From assembly GCA_017469465.1 (NCBI GenBank), contig JAFUGH010000062.1, positions 1 to 32,721 of the forward strand: a stretch of 32,721 nt of DNA. The letters run 5' to 3'. Positions 1 to 7,661 of the stretch are shown piece by piece; the stretch's first letter is position 1; every line of letters begins with the position of its first letter. Under the pieces are notes generated by a model, which was given only the letters and a program-made list of their open reading frames with translations, had not been told where the DNA came from and ran no database searches. The position numbers and the translations under genes were made by a program. This DNA comes from Clostridia bacterium. GTDB taxonomy: Bacteria; Bacillota; Clostridia; TANB77; UBA1234.

Positions 1-302
1 GTTATATACCAAGCTTTGTTAGATTCTCTTACTTTTGGTAAAGCCATTCCAAGTGAAAAGTTCTTATCAGCATTTGTTAATTTTTCAGCAGATGTTGGAG
101 CTGATAAATTTGACTTATCAGGATCAATATTTTGTAGACCTTCAGATGCAGCTGCAGAATCCTTAACTGTACCTTTCGATAGTCCCATGTACTTTGTTTG
201 TCCATAGTTATGAGCTTCAGCAATCTCTAAGTAAATTTGTTCAGCTGTTCTTGTTTCACCAGAAATACCATGTCTTTCCATTAAGTTTGCATATTTGTTC
301 AT
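1..302 (-). pseudogene. Unrecognised gene fragment, 5' end missing, runs off the left edge
   Basis: The minus strand is open for about 105 codons, from a TAA at 320-318 down to base 1, and leaves the window still open. The translation (MNKYANLMERHGISG... then ...SLGMALPKVRESNKAWYI) has normal codon use for this genome, so I take it as coding; an overlapping plus-strand ORF at 16-207 looks like its shadow. The first ATG is at 302-300, but no Shine-Dalgarno sequence precedes it, and four in-frame codons plus LY/K lie upstream before the stop. This suggests the true 5' end was lost near 303-320, right where the integrase promoter begins. I do not recognise the family. It may be a host gene cut by the element or an element gene that has decayed. 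Confidence 0.55.
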
Positions 303-321
303 TACAGCCAAATACTTTTAT

Positions 322-351
322 TTGACGCATAATAAAAAAATGAGATATATT
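322..351 (+). promoter_or_regulatory. Sigma-A-type promoter of the integrase
   Basis: TTGACG at 322-327 and TATATT at 346-351 are separated by 18 bp, and the integrase start lies 32 bp downstream. The -35 box lies almost at the end of the truncated minus-strand fragment. Confidence 0.5.
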
Positions 352-383
352 GTTTTAGCCTAAAAAAGAAAGGGGAATGAAAA

Positions 384-1439
384 ATGAAACAATGTAAAAA
401 AAGCATAATTTCTATTGTAGATATTGCAAAAGAAATTGAAGAAAAGAAATGGGAGAAAGGAATTACAAGATCGAATGGTTATAAAACAAATATGGATATT
501 ATAAAGCGAATTAGTAAAAACAAATTTGCCAATATATCAATTCAAAAGGTAACAAAAAATCAAATTGATGATTTTCTACAAAAAGAACGTGTATACGCAA
601 GTTCTACAATTTCAAAGGATTATAGAATTTTAAAGGGAGTATATAAAGAAGCGTTTAGAAAAAATTTAATTTCAAAAAATTTTTTTGATCCTAGTTTTAT
701 TGATCCTGTAGAAAAGCCAAAAAGTTTTACTAGGCAGAAAAAAGTTGAAGCATTAACAATTAAAGAACAGCTATTACTAGAAAATTATTTAAAACATCAT
801 AACTCTCAATATACTTTGATTATATTATTATGTTTATATACGGGAATGAGAATTGGAGAAGTGTTAGCCTTGACTCCAAATTGCATCATATATAATGGAG
901 ATATGGTGACGATTTATGTGAAAACAACACTGACAAAAGCAAAAGATGGGAAAATTGTGATAGGAGATGAGCCAAAGACGAGAAATAGTTATCGAAAAAT
1001 AGACTTAAGAGGAGAAGCTAAAAGAGTATTACAAGAAGCACTTCTTCAAATGAAAGAAAATCCATATCATGTTATTTTTTCACAAAAAGATGGAAGTTTG
1101 TATAATACGTGTTCGATTAACAATGCAGTAAAAAGAATAGCTAAAAATGCAGGAATTAGAATTGTTACAAAAGAAAAGAAGTCTGCAAAGAATAAAACAA
1201 TGAACGTAAAATCAAGCGATATTCATACACATATGTTAAGACATACATTTGCAACAAGATGTATTGAAGCAGGTGTTCCATTACACGTTCTTCAAAAAGT
1301 ATTAGGACATGCTAATATACAAACGACTATCAATATTTATGGTGATATTTATGACTATTTTAGACAACAAGAAATGAAAAAATATGAGGAATATATGCTA
1401 AAACAAAATGAACTTTTTGGTGATGGAGCAAAATTTTAA
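384..1439 (+). CDS. Tyrosine recombinase / phage-type integrase
   Basis: A 351-residue site-specific recombinase of the lambda-integrase family, which cuts and rejoins DNA at attachment sites. The N-terminal half (about residues 30-110) looks like a SAM-like core-binding domain. The C-terminal half is the catalytic domain, with all the expected residues visible: R156 in TGMRIGE, H283 and R286 in HMLRH, H309 in LGHAN, and the nucleophile Y319 in INIYGD. AAAGGGG precedes the ATG at a good distance. It lies next to a truncated gene on one side and conserved chromosomal genes on the other, as expected for an integrated element whose body lies left of the window. No direct-repeat attachment site could be recognised without the other end. 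Family assignment is firm; the recombination target is unknown. Confidence 0.93.
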   Translation: MKQCKKSIISIVDIAKEIEEKKWEKGITRSNGYKTNMDIIKRISKNKFANISIQKVTKNQIDDFLQKERVYASSTISKDYRILKGVYKEAFRKNLISKNFFDPSFIDPVEKPKSFTRQKKVEALTIKEQLLLENYLKHHNSQYTLIILLCLYTGMRIGEVLALTPNCIIYNGDMVTIYVKTTLTKAKDGKIVIGDEPKTRNSYRKIDLRGEAKRVLQEALLQMKENPYHVIFSQKDGSLYNTCSINNAVKRIAKNAGIRIVTKEKKSAKNKTMNVKSSDIHTHMLRHTFATRCIEAGVPLHVLQKVLGHANIQTTINIYGDIYDYFRQQEMKKYEEYMLKQNELFGDGAKF

Positions 1440-1469
1440 ATTTTGGAACCGTCCCTAACAGTCGGAAGG

Positions 1470-1486
1470 TGTCGAAATTTTACGAC
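1470..1486 (+). promoter_or_regulatory. Possible Spo0A box in a partial palindrome
   Basis: TGTCGAA at 1470-1476 matches the TGNCGAA core of the Spo0A box. It sits within GTCGAAATTTTACGAC (1471-1486), which matches its own reverse complement at 12 of 16 positions. It lies just upstream of the promoter of the 1563 gene. A 7-bp match is weak evidence alone. Confidence 0.3.
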
Positions 1487-1495
1487 CAAAAAGGC

Positions 1496-1525
1496 TTGCC
1501 AACTTTCATAGCAAGAAAATATAAT
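1496..1525 (+). promoter_or_regulatory. Sigma-A-type promoter of the DUF6514-like gene
   Basis: TTGCCA at 1496-1501 and a perfect TATAAT at 1520-1525 are separated by 18 bp. Transcription would start near 1532, about 30 bases before the chosen start codon. Confidence 0.65.
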
Positions 1526-1562
1526 AGAAATGTACACGAAAGAAGAAAGGGGCAAAAATGCC

Positions 1563-1841
1563 ATGAAAAGAAGCTACATAGGAAAAGAGACTCTTGAAAT
1601 TCAAGAGAAGTCTCGCTTTGAATTGAAGTATTATATTTTGGAAGAAGTAGTAGAAACGAATAGTAGCAAATATGTTGAATATGGGGTAGAGATTGAAAAG
1701 CAAGACAGCAGTAGAATTGAAAAGAGCCAAATTAAAGATATTACAACAGATCAAACGAGGATTGATTATATTGTAAAATCATTAATGAGAAATAGCGTAA
1801 CACCTATACATCTACATGATGTAATAGAAGACATGCTATGA
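1563..1841 (+). CDS. Small DUF6514-like protein
   Basis: A 92-residue protein without signal peptide or membrane segment. It has a beta-rich N-terminal half (LKYYILEEVV, VEYGVEIEKQ) and ends with SVTPIHLHDVIEDML, which resembles small Clostridia proteins annotated as DUF6514; that match is from memory and moderate. I chose ATG 1563 because GAAAGGGG lies about 10 bases upstream; the earlier in-frame ATG at 1530 falls at the predicted transcription start and has no ribosome-binding site. It has its own promoter, a possible Spo0A box and a strong terminator, so it is a single-gene unit. Function unknown. Confidence 0.75.
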   Translation: MKRSYIGKETLEIQEKSRFELKYYILEEVVETNSSKYVEYGVEIEKQDSSRIEKSQIKDITTDQTRIDYIVKSLMRNSVTPIHLHDVIEDML

Positions 1842-1874
1842 AAAAGTTCGCCAAATGTTGACGAACTTTTTTTT
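1842..1874 (+). terminator. Rho-independent terminator after the DUF6514-like gene
   Basis: AAAAGTTCG.CAA pairs with TTG.CGAACTTTT around a short ATG loop and is followed by a run of T. It begins directly after the stop codon. Confidence 0.85.
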
Positions 1875-1988
1875 ATTTAATAGGGAAATTATTACTTAAA
1901 TTCTTTTCTATTAAACAAGAATAATTACCTTAGAATGTCTAACTTTAGCTCAACATATAAAAGGACAAAAAATTGAGACCATTGGGGC

Positions 1989-2018
1989 TTGAATATTTTA
2001 CGTGTTTTGCGTTATACT
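1989..2018 (+). promoter_or_regulatory. Promoter of the yfmF-yfmH-lgt operon
   Basis: TTGAAT at 1989-1994 and TATACT at 2013-2018 are separated by 18 bp, with AAGGAGG and the yfmF ATG just downstream. Confidence 0.6.
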
Positions 2019-2041
2019 ATATCCTGTGAAGGAGGAAGAAG

Positions 2042-3322
2042 ATGGAAGAAAATATAATAAAAATTGCGGATAATAAATTTTTACATGTTTTAAATACAAA
2101 CAAATTTAAAACCAGTTTCGTAGTTGCATTTTTTTTATCTGATTTAAATAGAGAAGATATTACAATCAATGCTCTTATTCCTGCAGTGCTTACTAGAGGA
2201 ACCGCAAATTTAAATACCATGAAAGATATTAACCTTAAATTAGATAGCTTATATGGCGCAACTCTTGATGGTAGTAGTGACAAAATTGGAGACAAACAAG
2301 CACTTCAGTTTTATGTGACGACGATTGATGATAAATATGCATTAGACAACGAAAATTTACTAGAAGAAAGTGTTAAACTTTTGCTTGATGTAATCTATCA
2401 TCCAAAACTTGTGAATGGTTTATTTGATGAAGAATATGTAAGAACAGAAAAAGAAAATTTAAAAGAGCTAATTAAATCAAGAATTAATGATAAATCATCT
2501 TATGCTATTTCACGCTTAATAGAAGAGATGTATCAAGATTCTCCATATGGTGCATACAAATATGGTAATGTAGAAGACTTAGAAAAAATAGATGCCAAAA
2601 GCCTTTACGAACAATATACAAAAATTATAGCAAACAGTGAACTACATTTTTATGTTTGCAGTAGTACTAAAGTGGATGAAAGTTGGTTTGACATTTGTAA
2701 AGTAGATACAACAAAAGATATTACTCCTCTTAAATTTAACACCAATAGTACACCTGGCGAAAAGCATATTATGGAACGTCAAGATGTTATTCAAGGAAAA
2801 CTTGTTTTGGGGTATGATGTAGATATTAAAAAAGAAGACCTATACAAGGCACAAGTATATAATGCCATTTTAGGTGGCTCTTCGAATTCGAAAATGTTTC
2901 AAAATGTTAGAGAAAAGGAAAGCTTGGCTTATACAGCACGTAGTACTTATTTAAAACATAAACAAACTTTATTATTATTTGCTGGAATTGAAATTGATAA
3001 GTATGAAAAAGCATTAGAAACAATGAAAGTGCAAGTTGAAGATATGAAACAGGGAAAATTCTCTGATGAAGATATTCGAGATGCTAAGGTGTTTTTAGAG
3101 AATATTATTCGTTCTTATAACGATAGTCAGGATATACTAATTGATTTAAGTATGGGACAAATTGTAATGGGAATGCATGATAGCATTGATGAAATGATTC
3201 AAAAAATAAATGAAGTAACAAGAGAAGATATTCTCTATGTTGCTAATAAAATTAAGTTTAATACAGAATATTTCTTAACTGCAAATAATAGTAGCGACGA
3301 ACAAAGTTCGTTGATAGAATAG
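2042..3322 (+). CDS. yfmF: M16-family peptidase homologue, YfmF type (no zinc motif)
   Basis: A 426-residue protein of the insulinase/M16 family. It lacks the HxxEH zinc-binding motif where an active member would have it, while the overall two-lobe M16 layout and the C-terminal glycine-rich segment (NAILGGSSNSKMFQNVREKESLAY) are kept. In this family an inactive subunit typically pairs with an active one, here encoded directly downstream after 11 bases. Homologues are annotated as EF-P 5-aminopentanol modification-associated protein YfmF (B. subtilis ymfF); the precise biochemical role is not settled. AAGGAGG lies 8 bases before the ATG. First gene of an operon with yfmH and lgt. Confidence 0.85.
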   Translation: MEENIIKIADNKFLHVLNTNKFKTSFVVAFFLSDLNREDITINALIPAVLTRGTANLNTMKDINLKLDSLYGATLDGSSDKIGDKQALQFYVTTIDDKYALDNENLLEESVKLLLDVIYHPKLVNGLFDEEYVRTEKENLKELIKSRINDKSSYAISRLIEEMYQDSPYGAYKYGNVEDLEKIDAKSLYEQYTKIIANSELHFYVCSSTKVDESWFDICKVDTTKDITPLKFNTNSTPGEKHIMERQDVIQGKLVLGYDVDIKKEDLYKAQVYNAILGGSSNSKMFQNVREKESLAYTARSTYLKHKQTLLLFAGIEIDKYEKALETMKVQVEDMKQGKFSDEDIRDAKVFLENIIRSYNDSQDILIDLSMGQIVMGMHDSIDEMIQKINEVTREDILYVANKIKFNTEYFLTANNSSDEQSSLIE

Positions 3323-3333
3323 GAGGTGCATTC

Positions 3334-4629
3334 ATGGAAAAAACTTTTTTAAATGAAAAATTATTGAAATATTCTTTACCGAATGGCCTTGATGTTATGA
3401 TAATTCCTAAAAAAGATTGTATCAAAAAGTTTGCAATATTCGGTACTCATTTTGGAAGCATGAATTATAAGTTTAAAACAGGTCAAGATACTGAAATTAC
3501 AGTAGTGCCAGATGGAGTAGCGCACTTTTTGGAACACAAGTTATTCGAACAAGAAGATGGCGTTAACGCTCTCGATAGATTAACAAAAATGGGAGCAAAT
3601 CCAAATGCATATACTTCATTTAATCACACTGCTTATTTATTTGAATGTACTGAGAACTTTAATGAAGTTTTCAAAGCATTAATTCAATTTGTTCAGAATC
3701 CTTATTTAACAAAGGAAAATGTTGAAAAAGAAAAAGGAATTATCGGACAGGAAATTCAAATGTATGATGATGATCCATCGTGGCAATTATTTTTTGATTT
3801 ACTTGGTGCAATGTATAAAAATCATGCAATAACGAAGGACATCGCTGGAACCATTGAAACAATTGCAGAGATTACGCCGGAAATTTTATATAAATGTTAC
3901 AATACATTTTACGATTCTTCTAATATGGCAATATGCGTTGTGGGAGATGTAAATCCGGATGAAGTTTTAGAAATTATTAAATCTGATGTGAAGGATAATC
4001 AATTGGACTCCAAAATTGAAAGATTCTATGATGATGAATCAAAAGACATCAATCAAAAAGAAGTAATGAAAAAAATGGATATTAGTATGCCTATGTTTGC
4101 AGTTGGCTTTAAAGATAATTTTATTGATGGAATTTTAGATAGTGGCTTAACACAAAAAAGTTTGGAATTGGCAACTAGAGATATTGCTGTTCAAATTGCT
4201 CTTGGCATTATGTTTGGAAAAAGCAATGATTTTTTTCAAAAATTATATGATAGCGGATTAATTATAAAGCCTTTAGGATATTCGTATACGTTTGAAGAAG
4301 ATTATGCATATAGCGTTATTGAAGGCGAGTCATATAAATATAGGAAAGTAATTGATGAGATTAAAAAAAGAATTGAAGAAGTAAAAACAAATCAATTAGA
4401 TAAAACTGAATTTGAAAATATGAAAAAGTCTATGTATGGAGATTATGTGAGAATGTTTAATAATGTAAGTGTAGTGGCTACTTCTTTTATTAATAATTAT
4501 TTTCGAGGCATAGATACTTCTGATTATGCGGAGGCATTTAAAAATATAACGATTGAAGATGTGGAAAAAGTAATACAAGAACATTTTGATTTTGATAAAA
4601 TGGCAGTTTCAATAATTGAAAGTAAGTAG
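3334..4629 (+). CDS. yfmH: M16-family zinc peptidase, YfmH type (catalytic subunit)
   Basis: A 431-residue M16 metallopeptidase. The zinc motif is intact: H64-F-L-E67-H68 in VAHFLEHKLFE, with the distal acidic ligand expected in GIIGQEIQMYDDDP (around E140). The conserved NPNAYTSFNHTAYLFE segment, a hallmark of the YmfH branch, is also present. It likely forms a heterodimer with the inactive YfmF homologue just upstream, in the manner of two-subunit M16 proteases. Homologues are listed as EF-P modification-associated YfmH; EF-P itself is encoded at 22961. AGGAGGTG precedes the ATG. The stop codon abuts the lgt ribosome-binding site, so translation of the two is probably coupled. Confidence 0.88.
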   Translation: MEKTFLNEKLLKYSLPNGLDVMIIPKKDCIKKFAIFGTHFGSMNYKFKTGQDTEITVVPDGVAHFLEHKLFEQEDGVNALDRLTKMGANPNAYTSFNHTAYLFECTENFNEVFKALIQFVQNPYLTKENVEKEKGIIGQEIQMYDDDPSWQLFFDLLGAMYKNHAITKDIAGTIETIAEITPEILYKCYNTFYDSSNMAICVVGDVNPDEVLEIIKSDVKDNQLDSKIERFYDDESKDINQKEVMKKMDISMPMFAVGFKDNFIDGILDSGLTQKSLELATRDIAVQIALGIMFGKSNDFFQKLYDSGLIIKPLGYSYTFEEDYAYSVIEGESYKYRKVIDEIKKRIEEVKTNQLDKTEFENMKKSMYGDYVRMFNNVSVVATSFINNYFRGIDTSDYAEAFKNITIEDVEKVIQEHFDFDKMAVSIIESK

Positions 4630-4638
4630 GTGATAGTA

Positions 4639-5436
4639 GTGAAGCCAATACTGTTCCCAGGACTTGGATTAGAAATCGGAATAAATAATGTAGCTTTTAA
4701 TTTATTTGGAAGAAATATATATTGGTACGGAATTATTATTACATGCGGTTTATTGCTTTCTGTTTTACTTGCTAAGAAAGATAAAGAAAAATATGGAATT
4801 AGTTGGGATGATATTACTTCATTTTTAATTTACGCAATTATAGTTGGTTTCATCTGTGCAAGAGTTTACTATGTGATATTTCAGTGGGACTATTACTCTT
4901 TACATCTTGATGAAATCATCAAAATTTGGAATGGTGGAATTGCGATTTATGGTGGAGTCATAGGTGCTATTATTACTGGATTCATTTTTTGCAAAGTAAA
5001 GAAAATAAATTTTTTAAAACTTTGTGACTTTTGTGCACCATATTTGGCTTTGGCACAAAGTATTGGAAGATGGGGGAATTTTGTGAATAGAGAAGCATAC
5101 GGTGGAATGACAAATTCATTTTTACGAATGGGAATTTTTGATTCTTCCATCAATGAATATATATTTGTGCATCCAACATTTCTATATGAGTCTATCGCTA
5201 ATTTGTTAATTTTTTTATTACTTTTGTGTGTGAAGAAGAAGCAAAAATTTACCGGACAAATTTTTTACTTATACATGATTTTATATGGCCTAGCAAGAAG
5301 TGTGATAGAAGGGTTAAGAACAGATTCACTATATTTAGGAAATTTTCGTATTTCACAACTTTTAGCGATAGCATTTATTCTACTTTTTTCGACATTATAT
5401 TTATTACAACGTGAAAAAAATAAGAAAGAAATGTAA
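4639..5436 (+). CDS. lgt: Prolipoprotein diacylglyceryl transferase
   Basis: An inner-membrane enzyme that transfers diacylglycerol from phosphatidylglycerol to the lipobox cysteine of prolipoproteins, the first step of lipoprotein maturation. The 265-residue protein is polytopic. It shows the Lgt signature around GRWGNFVNREAYGG, the HPTFLYES segment and the YGLARSVIEGLRTD region with the conserved arginines. I prefer GTG 4639 because AGGTGAT (4628-4634) lies a few bases upstream; GTG 4630, three codons earlier, directly abuts the yfmH stop and has no clear ribosome-binding site. Third gene of the yfmF-yfmH-lgt operon. Confidence 0.92.
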   Translation: MKPILFPGLGLEIGINNVAFNLFGRNIYWYGIIITCGLLLSVLLAKKDKEKYGISWDDITSFLIYAIIVGFICARVYYVIFQWDYYSLHLDEIIKIWNGGIAIYGGVIGAIITGFIFCKVKKINFLKLCDFCAPYLALAQSIGRWGNFVNREAYGGMTNSFLRMGIFDSSINEYIFVHPTFLYESIANLLIFLLLLCVKKKQKFTGQIFYLYMILYGLARSVIEGLRTDSLYLGNFRISQLLAIAFILLFSTLYLLQREKNKKEM

Positions 5437-5521
5437 CGAAATATGAATAAATGTGTTAATATTGCCGAAGATAGTTACTATTACAAGTTACAGTTTGTCA
5501 CATTTAGTCGAACGAAATAAA

Positions 5522-5550
5522 TTGACTGTTTGTCCTACTTTTTTTATAAT
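5522..5550 (+). promoter_or_regulatory. Near-consensus sigma-A promoter of the Spo0E-like gene
   Basis: TTGACT at 5522-5527 and TATAAT at 5545-5550 are separated by 17 bp. A TAGTCGAACGAA sequence just upstream (about 5506-5517) resembles a one-mismatch Spo0A box. Confidence 0.75.
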
Positions 5551-5591
5551 ATTAGTAAAGAGAAATATAATAATTTAAGGAGGGCATTAGT

Positions 5592-5738
5592 ATGGTGAAT
5601 AAAAAGATAGAAGATTTAAGAATACAATTAAATGAATTAATTGAAAAAGGAGCTGATTTTAGTAAAATCCAAGAAGTCAGTTTACTTTTAGACGAGTGCC
5701 TAATTGAATATTATAACAAAAAATTAGAAAAAGAATGA
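5592..5738 (+). CDS. Spo0E-like aspartyl-phosphate phosphatase (48 residues)
   Basis: A 48-codon gene preceded by AAGGAGG (about 9 bases before ATG), its own promoter and its own terminator. The protein is two predicted helices joined by GADFSKIQE, ending in VSLLLDECLIEYY. This fits the Spo0E family pattern (S..LD.LI..YY), small phosphatases that remove phosphate from Spo0A~P and so delay sporulation. The family's usual length is 45-60 residues. This agrees with the sporulation-type SpoVD gene nearby. The catalytic motif is somewhat diverged (SLLLDECL against SQELD.LI), so the family call is good but not certain. Confidence 0.8.
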   Translation: MVNKKIEDLRIQLNELIEKGADFSKIQEVSLLLDECLIEYYNKKLEKE

Positions 5739-5773
5739 TACTTTCTCGTATGGGAAAGTTTTCGTTCTTTTTT
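5730..5773 (+). terminator. Rho-independent terminator of the Spo0E-like gene
   Basis: AGAA.GA.ACTTTC pairs with GAAAGT.TTCGTTCT around TCGTATG and is followed by a T run. The stem overlaps the last codons of the gene. Confidence 0.75.
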
Positions 5774-5819
5774 GATTTCATAGGAAAGAGACAAAAAGAG
5801 ATATTAAAAAAGAAAATAG

Positions 5820-5861
5820 TGCTTAAAAGTTAGATTTTATTAGCTTTTAAGCATTTTTTTT
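5820..5861 (+). terminator. Second hairpin with T tract upstream of mraZ
   Basis: TGCTTAAAAG (5820-5829) pairs perfectly with CTTTTAAGCA (5844-5853) and eight T follow (5854-5861). No gene lies between this and the previous terminator, so it is a back-up terminator or the 3' end of an unannotated small RNA. Confidence 0.6.
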
Positions 5862-5908
5862 CTTTTTAAATTAGCTACAAAAAAATTTAAAAAAATTATT
5901 GAAAAAAC

Positions 5909-5937
5909 TTGCATTGGTGTTACTTTTATATTAAAAT
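5909..5937 (+). promoter_or_regulatory. Promoter of mraZ and the dcw cluster
   Basis: TTGCAT at 5909-5914 and TAAAAT at 5932-5937 are separated by 17 bp. The AAGTGG repeat array starts 8 bases downstream. Confidence 0.6.
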
Positions 5938-5945
5938 TGACTTGT

Positions 5946-5971
5946 AAGTGGAGGAAAGTGGAGTGAAGTGG
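5946..5971 (+). promoter_or_regulatory. MraZ operator: three AAGTGG boxes at 10-bp spacing
   Basis: AAGTGG occurs at 5946-5951, 5956-5961 and 5966-5971, so exactly one helical turn apart. MraZ proteins are known to bind short direct G-rich repeats of this kind (TGGGN in E. coli, AAAGTG-type in mycoplasmas) in front of their own gene. The array lies between the mraZ promoter and start codon, so it most likely mediates autoregulation. Confidence 0.75.
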
Positions 5972-5992
5972 TGAAAGAAAGGAGGGGTATGG

Positions 5993-6421
5993 ATGTTAAT
6001 TGGTGAGTATGCACACACTATTGATACAAAGGGAAGAGTAATTGTTCCTGCTAAGTTTAGAACTGAACTTGGTGAAAGATTTGTTCTAACCAAAGGTTTT
6101 GATGGGTGTTTGTATGGATACTCATTAGAAGAATGGAAAAACATCGAAGAAAAAATAAAAACATTACCCCTAATTACTGGAAAAGATGCTCGTAACTTCA
6201 CAAGATTTTTCTTTTCAAGTGCCATTGAATGTGAGCTTGATTCACAAGGAAGAATTTTAGTTTCACAAAGTTTAAGAACATATGCAGAACTTGAAAAGGA
6301 ATTAGTCATTATTGGTGTATCATCAAGAATTGAAATTTGGTCAAAGAGCAAATGGGAAGCATACAATGAATCACAAGATTCTGATGATATTGCTGAGAAG
6401 ATGACGATGCTAGGTATTTAA
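5993..6421 (+). CDS. mraZ: Transcriptional regulator MraZ
   Basis: A 142-residue DNA-binding protein with two AbrB/SpoVT-like swapped-hairpin domains. The first starts at [22 protein letters not shown] (residues 2-23) and the second at [17 protein letters not shown] (about residues 77-93). It is the first gene of nearly every dcw cluster and binds repeats before its own promoter, here the AAGTGG array. AAAGGAGGGG lies just before the ATG. Length and both DxxGR motifs are typical. The next gene, rsmH, starts unusually far away (289 bp). Confidence 0.95.
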   Translation: MLIGEYAHTIDTKGRVIVPAKFRTELGERFVLTKGFDGCLYGYSLEEWKNIEEKIKTLPLITGKDARNFTRFFFSSAIECELDSQGRILVSQSLRTYAELEKELVIIGVSSRIEIWSKSKWEAYNESQDSDDIAEKMTMLGI

Positions 6422-6454
6422 TGAGTCTTATTTATGGGACTTACTAAATAAATG

Positions 6455-6611
6455 TACAAAAGAAAAAATAATATAGTTACTAAAGAAAAAAATAATAATA
6501 CCAAAGAAAAAATTTCAAAATTTACAAAAGATAATTGAATAATTTTTACCAAAGACAAAATTTCGAAAAATCACGAAAGAAAATTAACGAGGATGATTAC
6601 AAAAGAAAAAC
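6455..6611 (+). repeat. Seven degenerate TACNAAAGA repeats, about 24-bp period
   Basis: Within the mraZ-rsmH gap the motif TACNAAAGA (CACGAAAGA once) starts at 6455, 6478, 6499, 6523, 6547, 6572 and 6598, with steps of 21-26 bp. Five copies are followed by three or more A. No ORF with a ribosome-binding site lies here. It may be a decayed minisatellite or a binding array on DNA or RNA. Confidence 0.55.
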
Positions 6612-6676
6612 CGATGAGGTTATCGGACCGAAGTAAGAAATAAGAAGCAACTGTGCGAAATTCTAAGCACAGTTGC
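6611..6676 (+). promoter_or_regulatory. Two leader hairpins before rsmH
   Basis: CCGAT (6611-6615) pairs with ATCGG (6622-6626). GCAACTGTGC (6647-6656) pairs perfectly with GCACAGTTGC (6667-6676) over a 10-base loop. No T tract follows, so the second is not a classical terminator. It could be a processing site or mRNA-stabilising element 34 bases before the rsmH start. Confidence 0.5.
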
Positions 6677-6710
6677 CGATTATTTAATTAAAAATTAAGA
6701 AGGAAATAAT

Positions 6711-7643
6711 ATGATTGAATTTAAACATGAGCCGATAATGCTTAAAGAATGCATTGAAAATTTAAACATTAAGCCAAATGGAATATATGTTGACGGGACA
6801 ATTGGTGGTGCAGGTCATTCATCGGAAATCGTTAAGAAGCTTTCAAAAGAGGGACTTCTGATTGGTATTGATAGAGATACTGAGGCATTGGAAGCATCTA
6901 AGAAAAGATTAAAAGAGTATGAAAATGTTAAATATGTGTGGGGAAAACATGAAAATATTAAAAAGCATATTAATAATTTTGGAATAGAAAAAGTGGATGG
7001 AATTCTTTTGGACTTAGGAGTTTCATCGTATCAGATAGATGAAGCAAGTAGGGGCTTTAGTTATACTAAAAATGCTAAATTGGACATGAGAATGAATAAA
7101 GAACAAGACCTAACTGCTATGGAAGTTGTCAATAATTATAAACAATCTGATTTGGAAAAAGTTTTTTTTGAATATGGTGAAGAAAGATTTTCTAAAAAGA
7201 TTGCAAGTAGAATTGTGAGGGAACGCGAGAACAAAAAAATTGAAACAACTTATGAGCTTGCTGATTTGATTAGAAGTTGTGTACCGAATAAAATAGCAAT
7301 TGATTCTTTAAAAAGAATTTTCCAAGCATTAAGAATCGAGGTAAATGGAGAACTTAAAGAATTAGAAAAAGCAATAAAAGATTCTATAGATATTTTGAAT
7401 GAAGGTGGGAGAATATGCATAATAACGTTTCATTCATTAGAAGATAGAATCGTTAAAAATACATATATAGAAATGCAAGGAGTGTGTAAATGCCCTAAGG
7501 ATTTCCCTAAATGTGTTTGCGGAGTGGTGCATCATGGCAAGATTATTACTAGAAAGCCAATAGTACCAACTGAGGAAGAGCAAGAAAGAAATCCTAGATC
7601 TAAAAGTGCTAAGCTAAGAGTTTTTGAAAAGGGCAATATATAA
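6711..7643 (+). CDS. rsmH: 16S rRNA (cytosine-1402-N4) methyltransferase
   Basis: RsmH (MraW) adds a methyl group to N4 of C1402 in 16S rRNA, using S-adenosylmethionine. The 310-residue protein starts with the typical FKHEPIMLKECIENL. It has the SAM-binding loop VDGTIGGAGHSS (about residues 28-39), the GILLDLGVSSYQID segment and the family's RGFSYTKNAKLDMRM region. It ends with the conserved ITFHSLEDRIVK and RNPRSKSAKLR motifs. AAGAAGGAAATAAT precedes the ATG. It is followed after 18 bases by the FtsL-like gene. Confidence 0.96.
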   Translation: MIEFKHEPIMLKECIENLNIKPNGIYVDGTIGGAGHSSEIVKKLSKEGLLIGIDRDTEALEASKKRLKEYENVKYVWGKHENIKKHINNFGIEKVDGILLDLGVSSYQIDEASRGFSYTKNAKLDMRMNKEQDLTAMEVVNNYKQSDLEKVFFEYGEERFSKKIASRIVRERENKKIETTYELADLIRSCVPNKIAIDSLKRIFQALRIEVNGELKELEKAIKDSIDILNEGGRICIITFHSLEDRIVKNTYIEMQGVCKCPKDFPKCVCGVVHHGKIITRKPIVPTEEEQERNPRSKSAKLRVFEKGNI

Positions 7644-7661
7644 ACGAGAGGAGAAAGAATT

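Noticed and set aside
16-207. A 63-codon plus-strand gene at the left edge
   Set aside because: The opposite strand is open across the whole region with more natural codon use, and the plus frame has no ribosome-binding site.
5926-6366. A 146-codon minus-strand frame opposite mraZ
   Set aside because: It overlaps a certain gene in full and its translation has no ribosome-binding site or recognisable family.
6647-6676. A rho-independent terminator between mraZ and rsmH
   Set aside because: The 10-bp stem is perfect, but no T tract follows on either strand.
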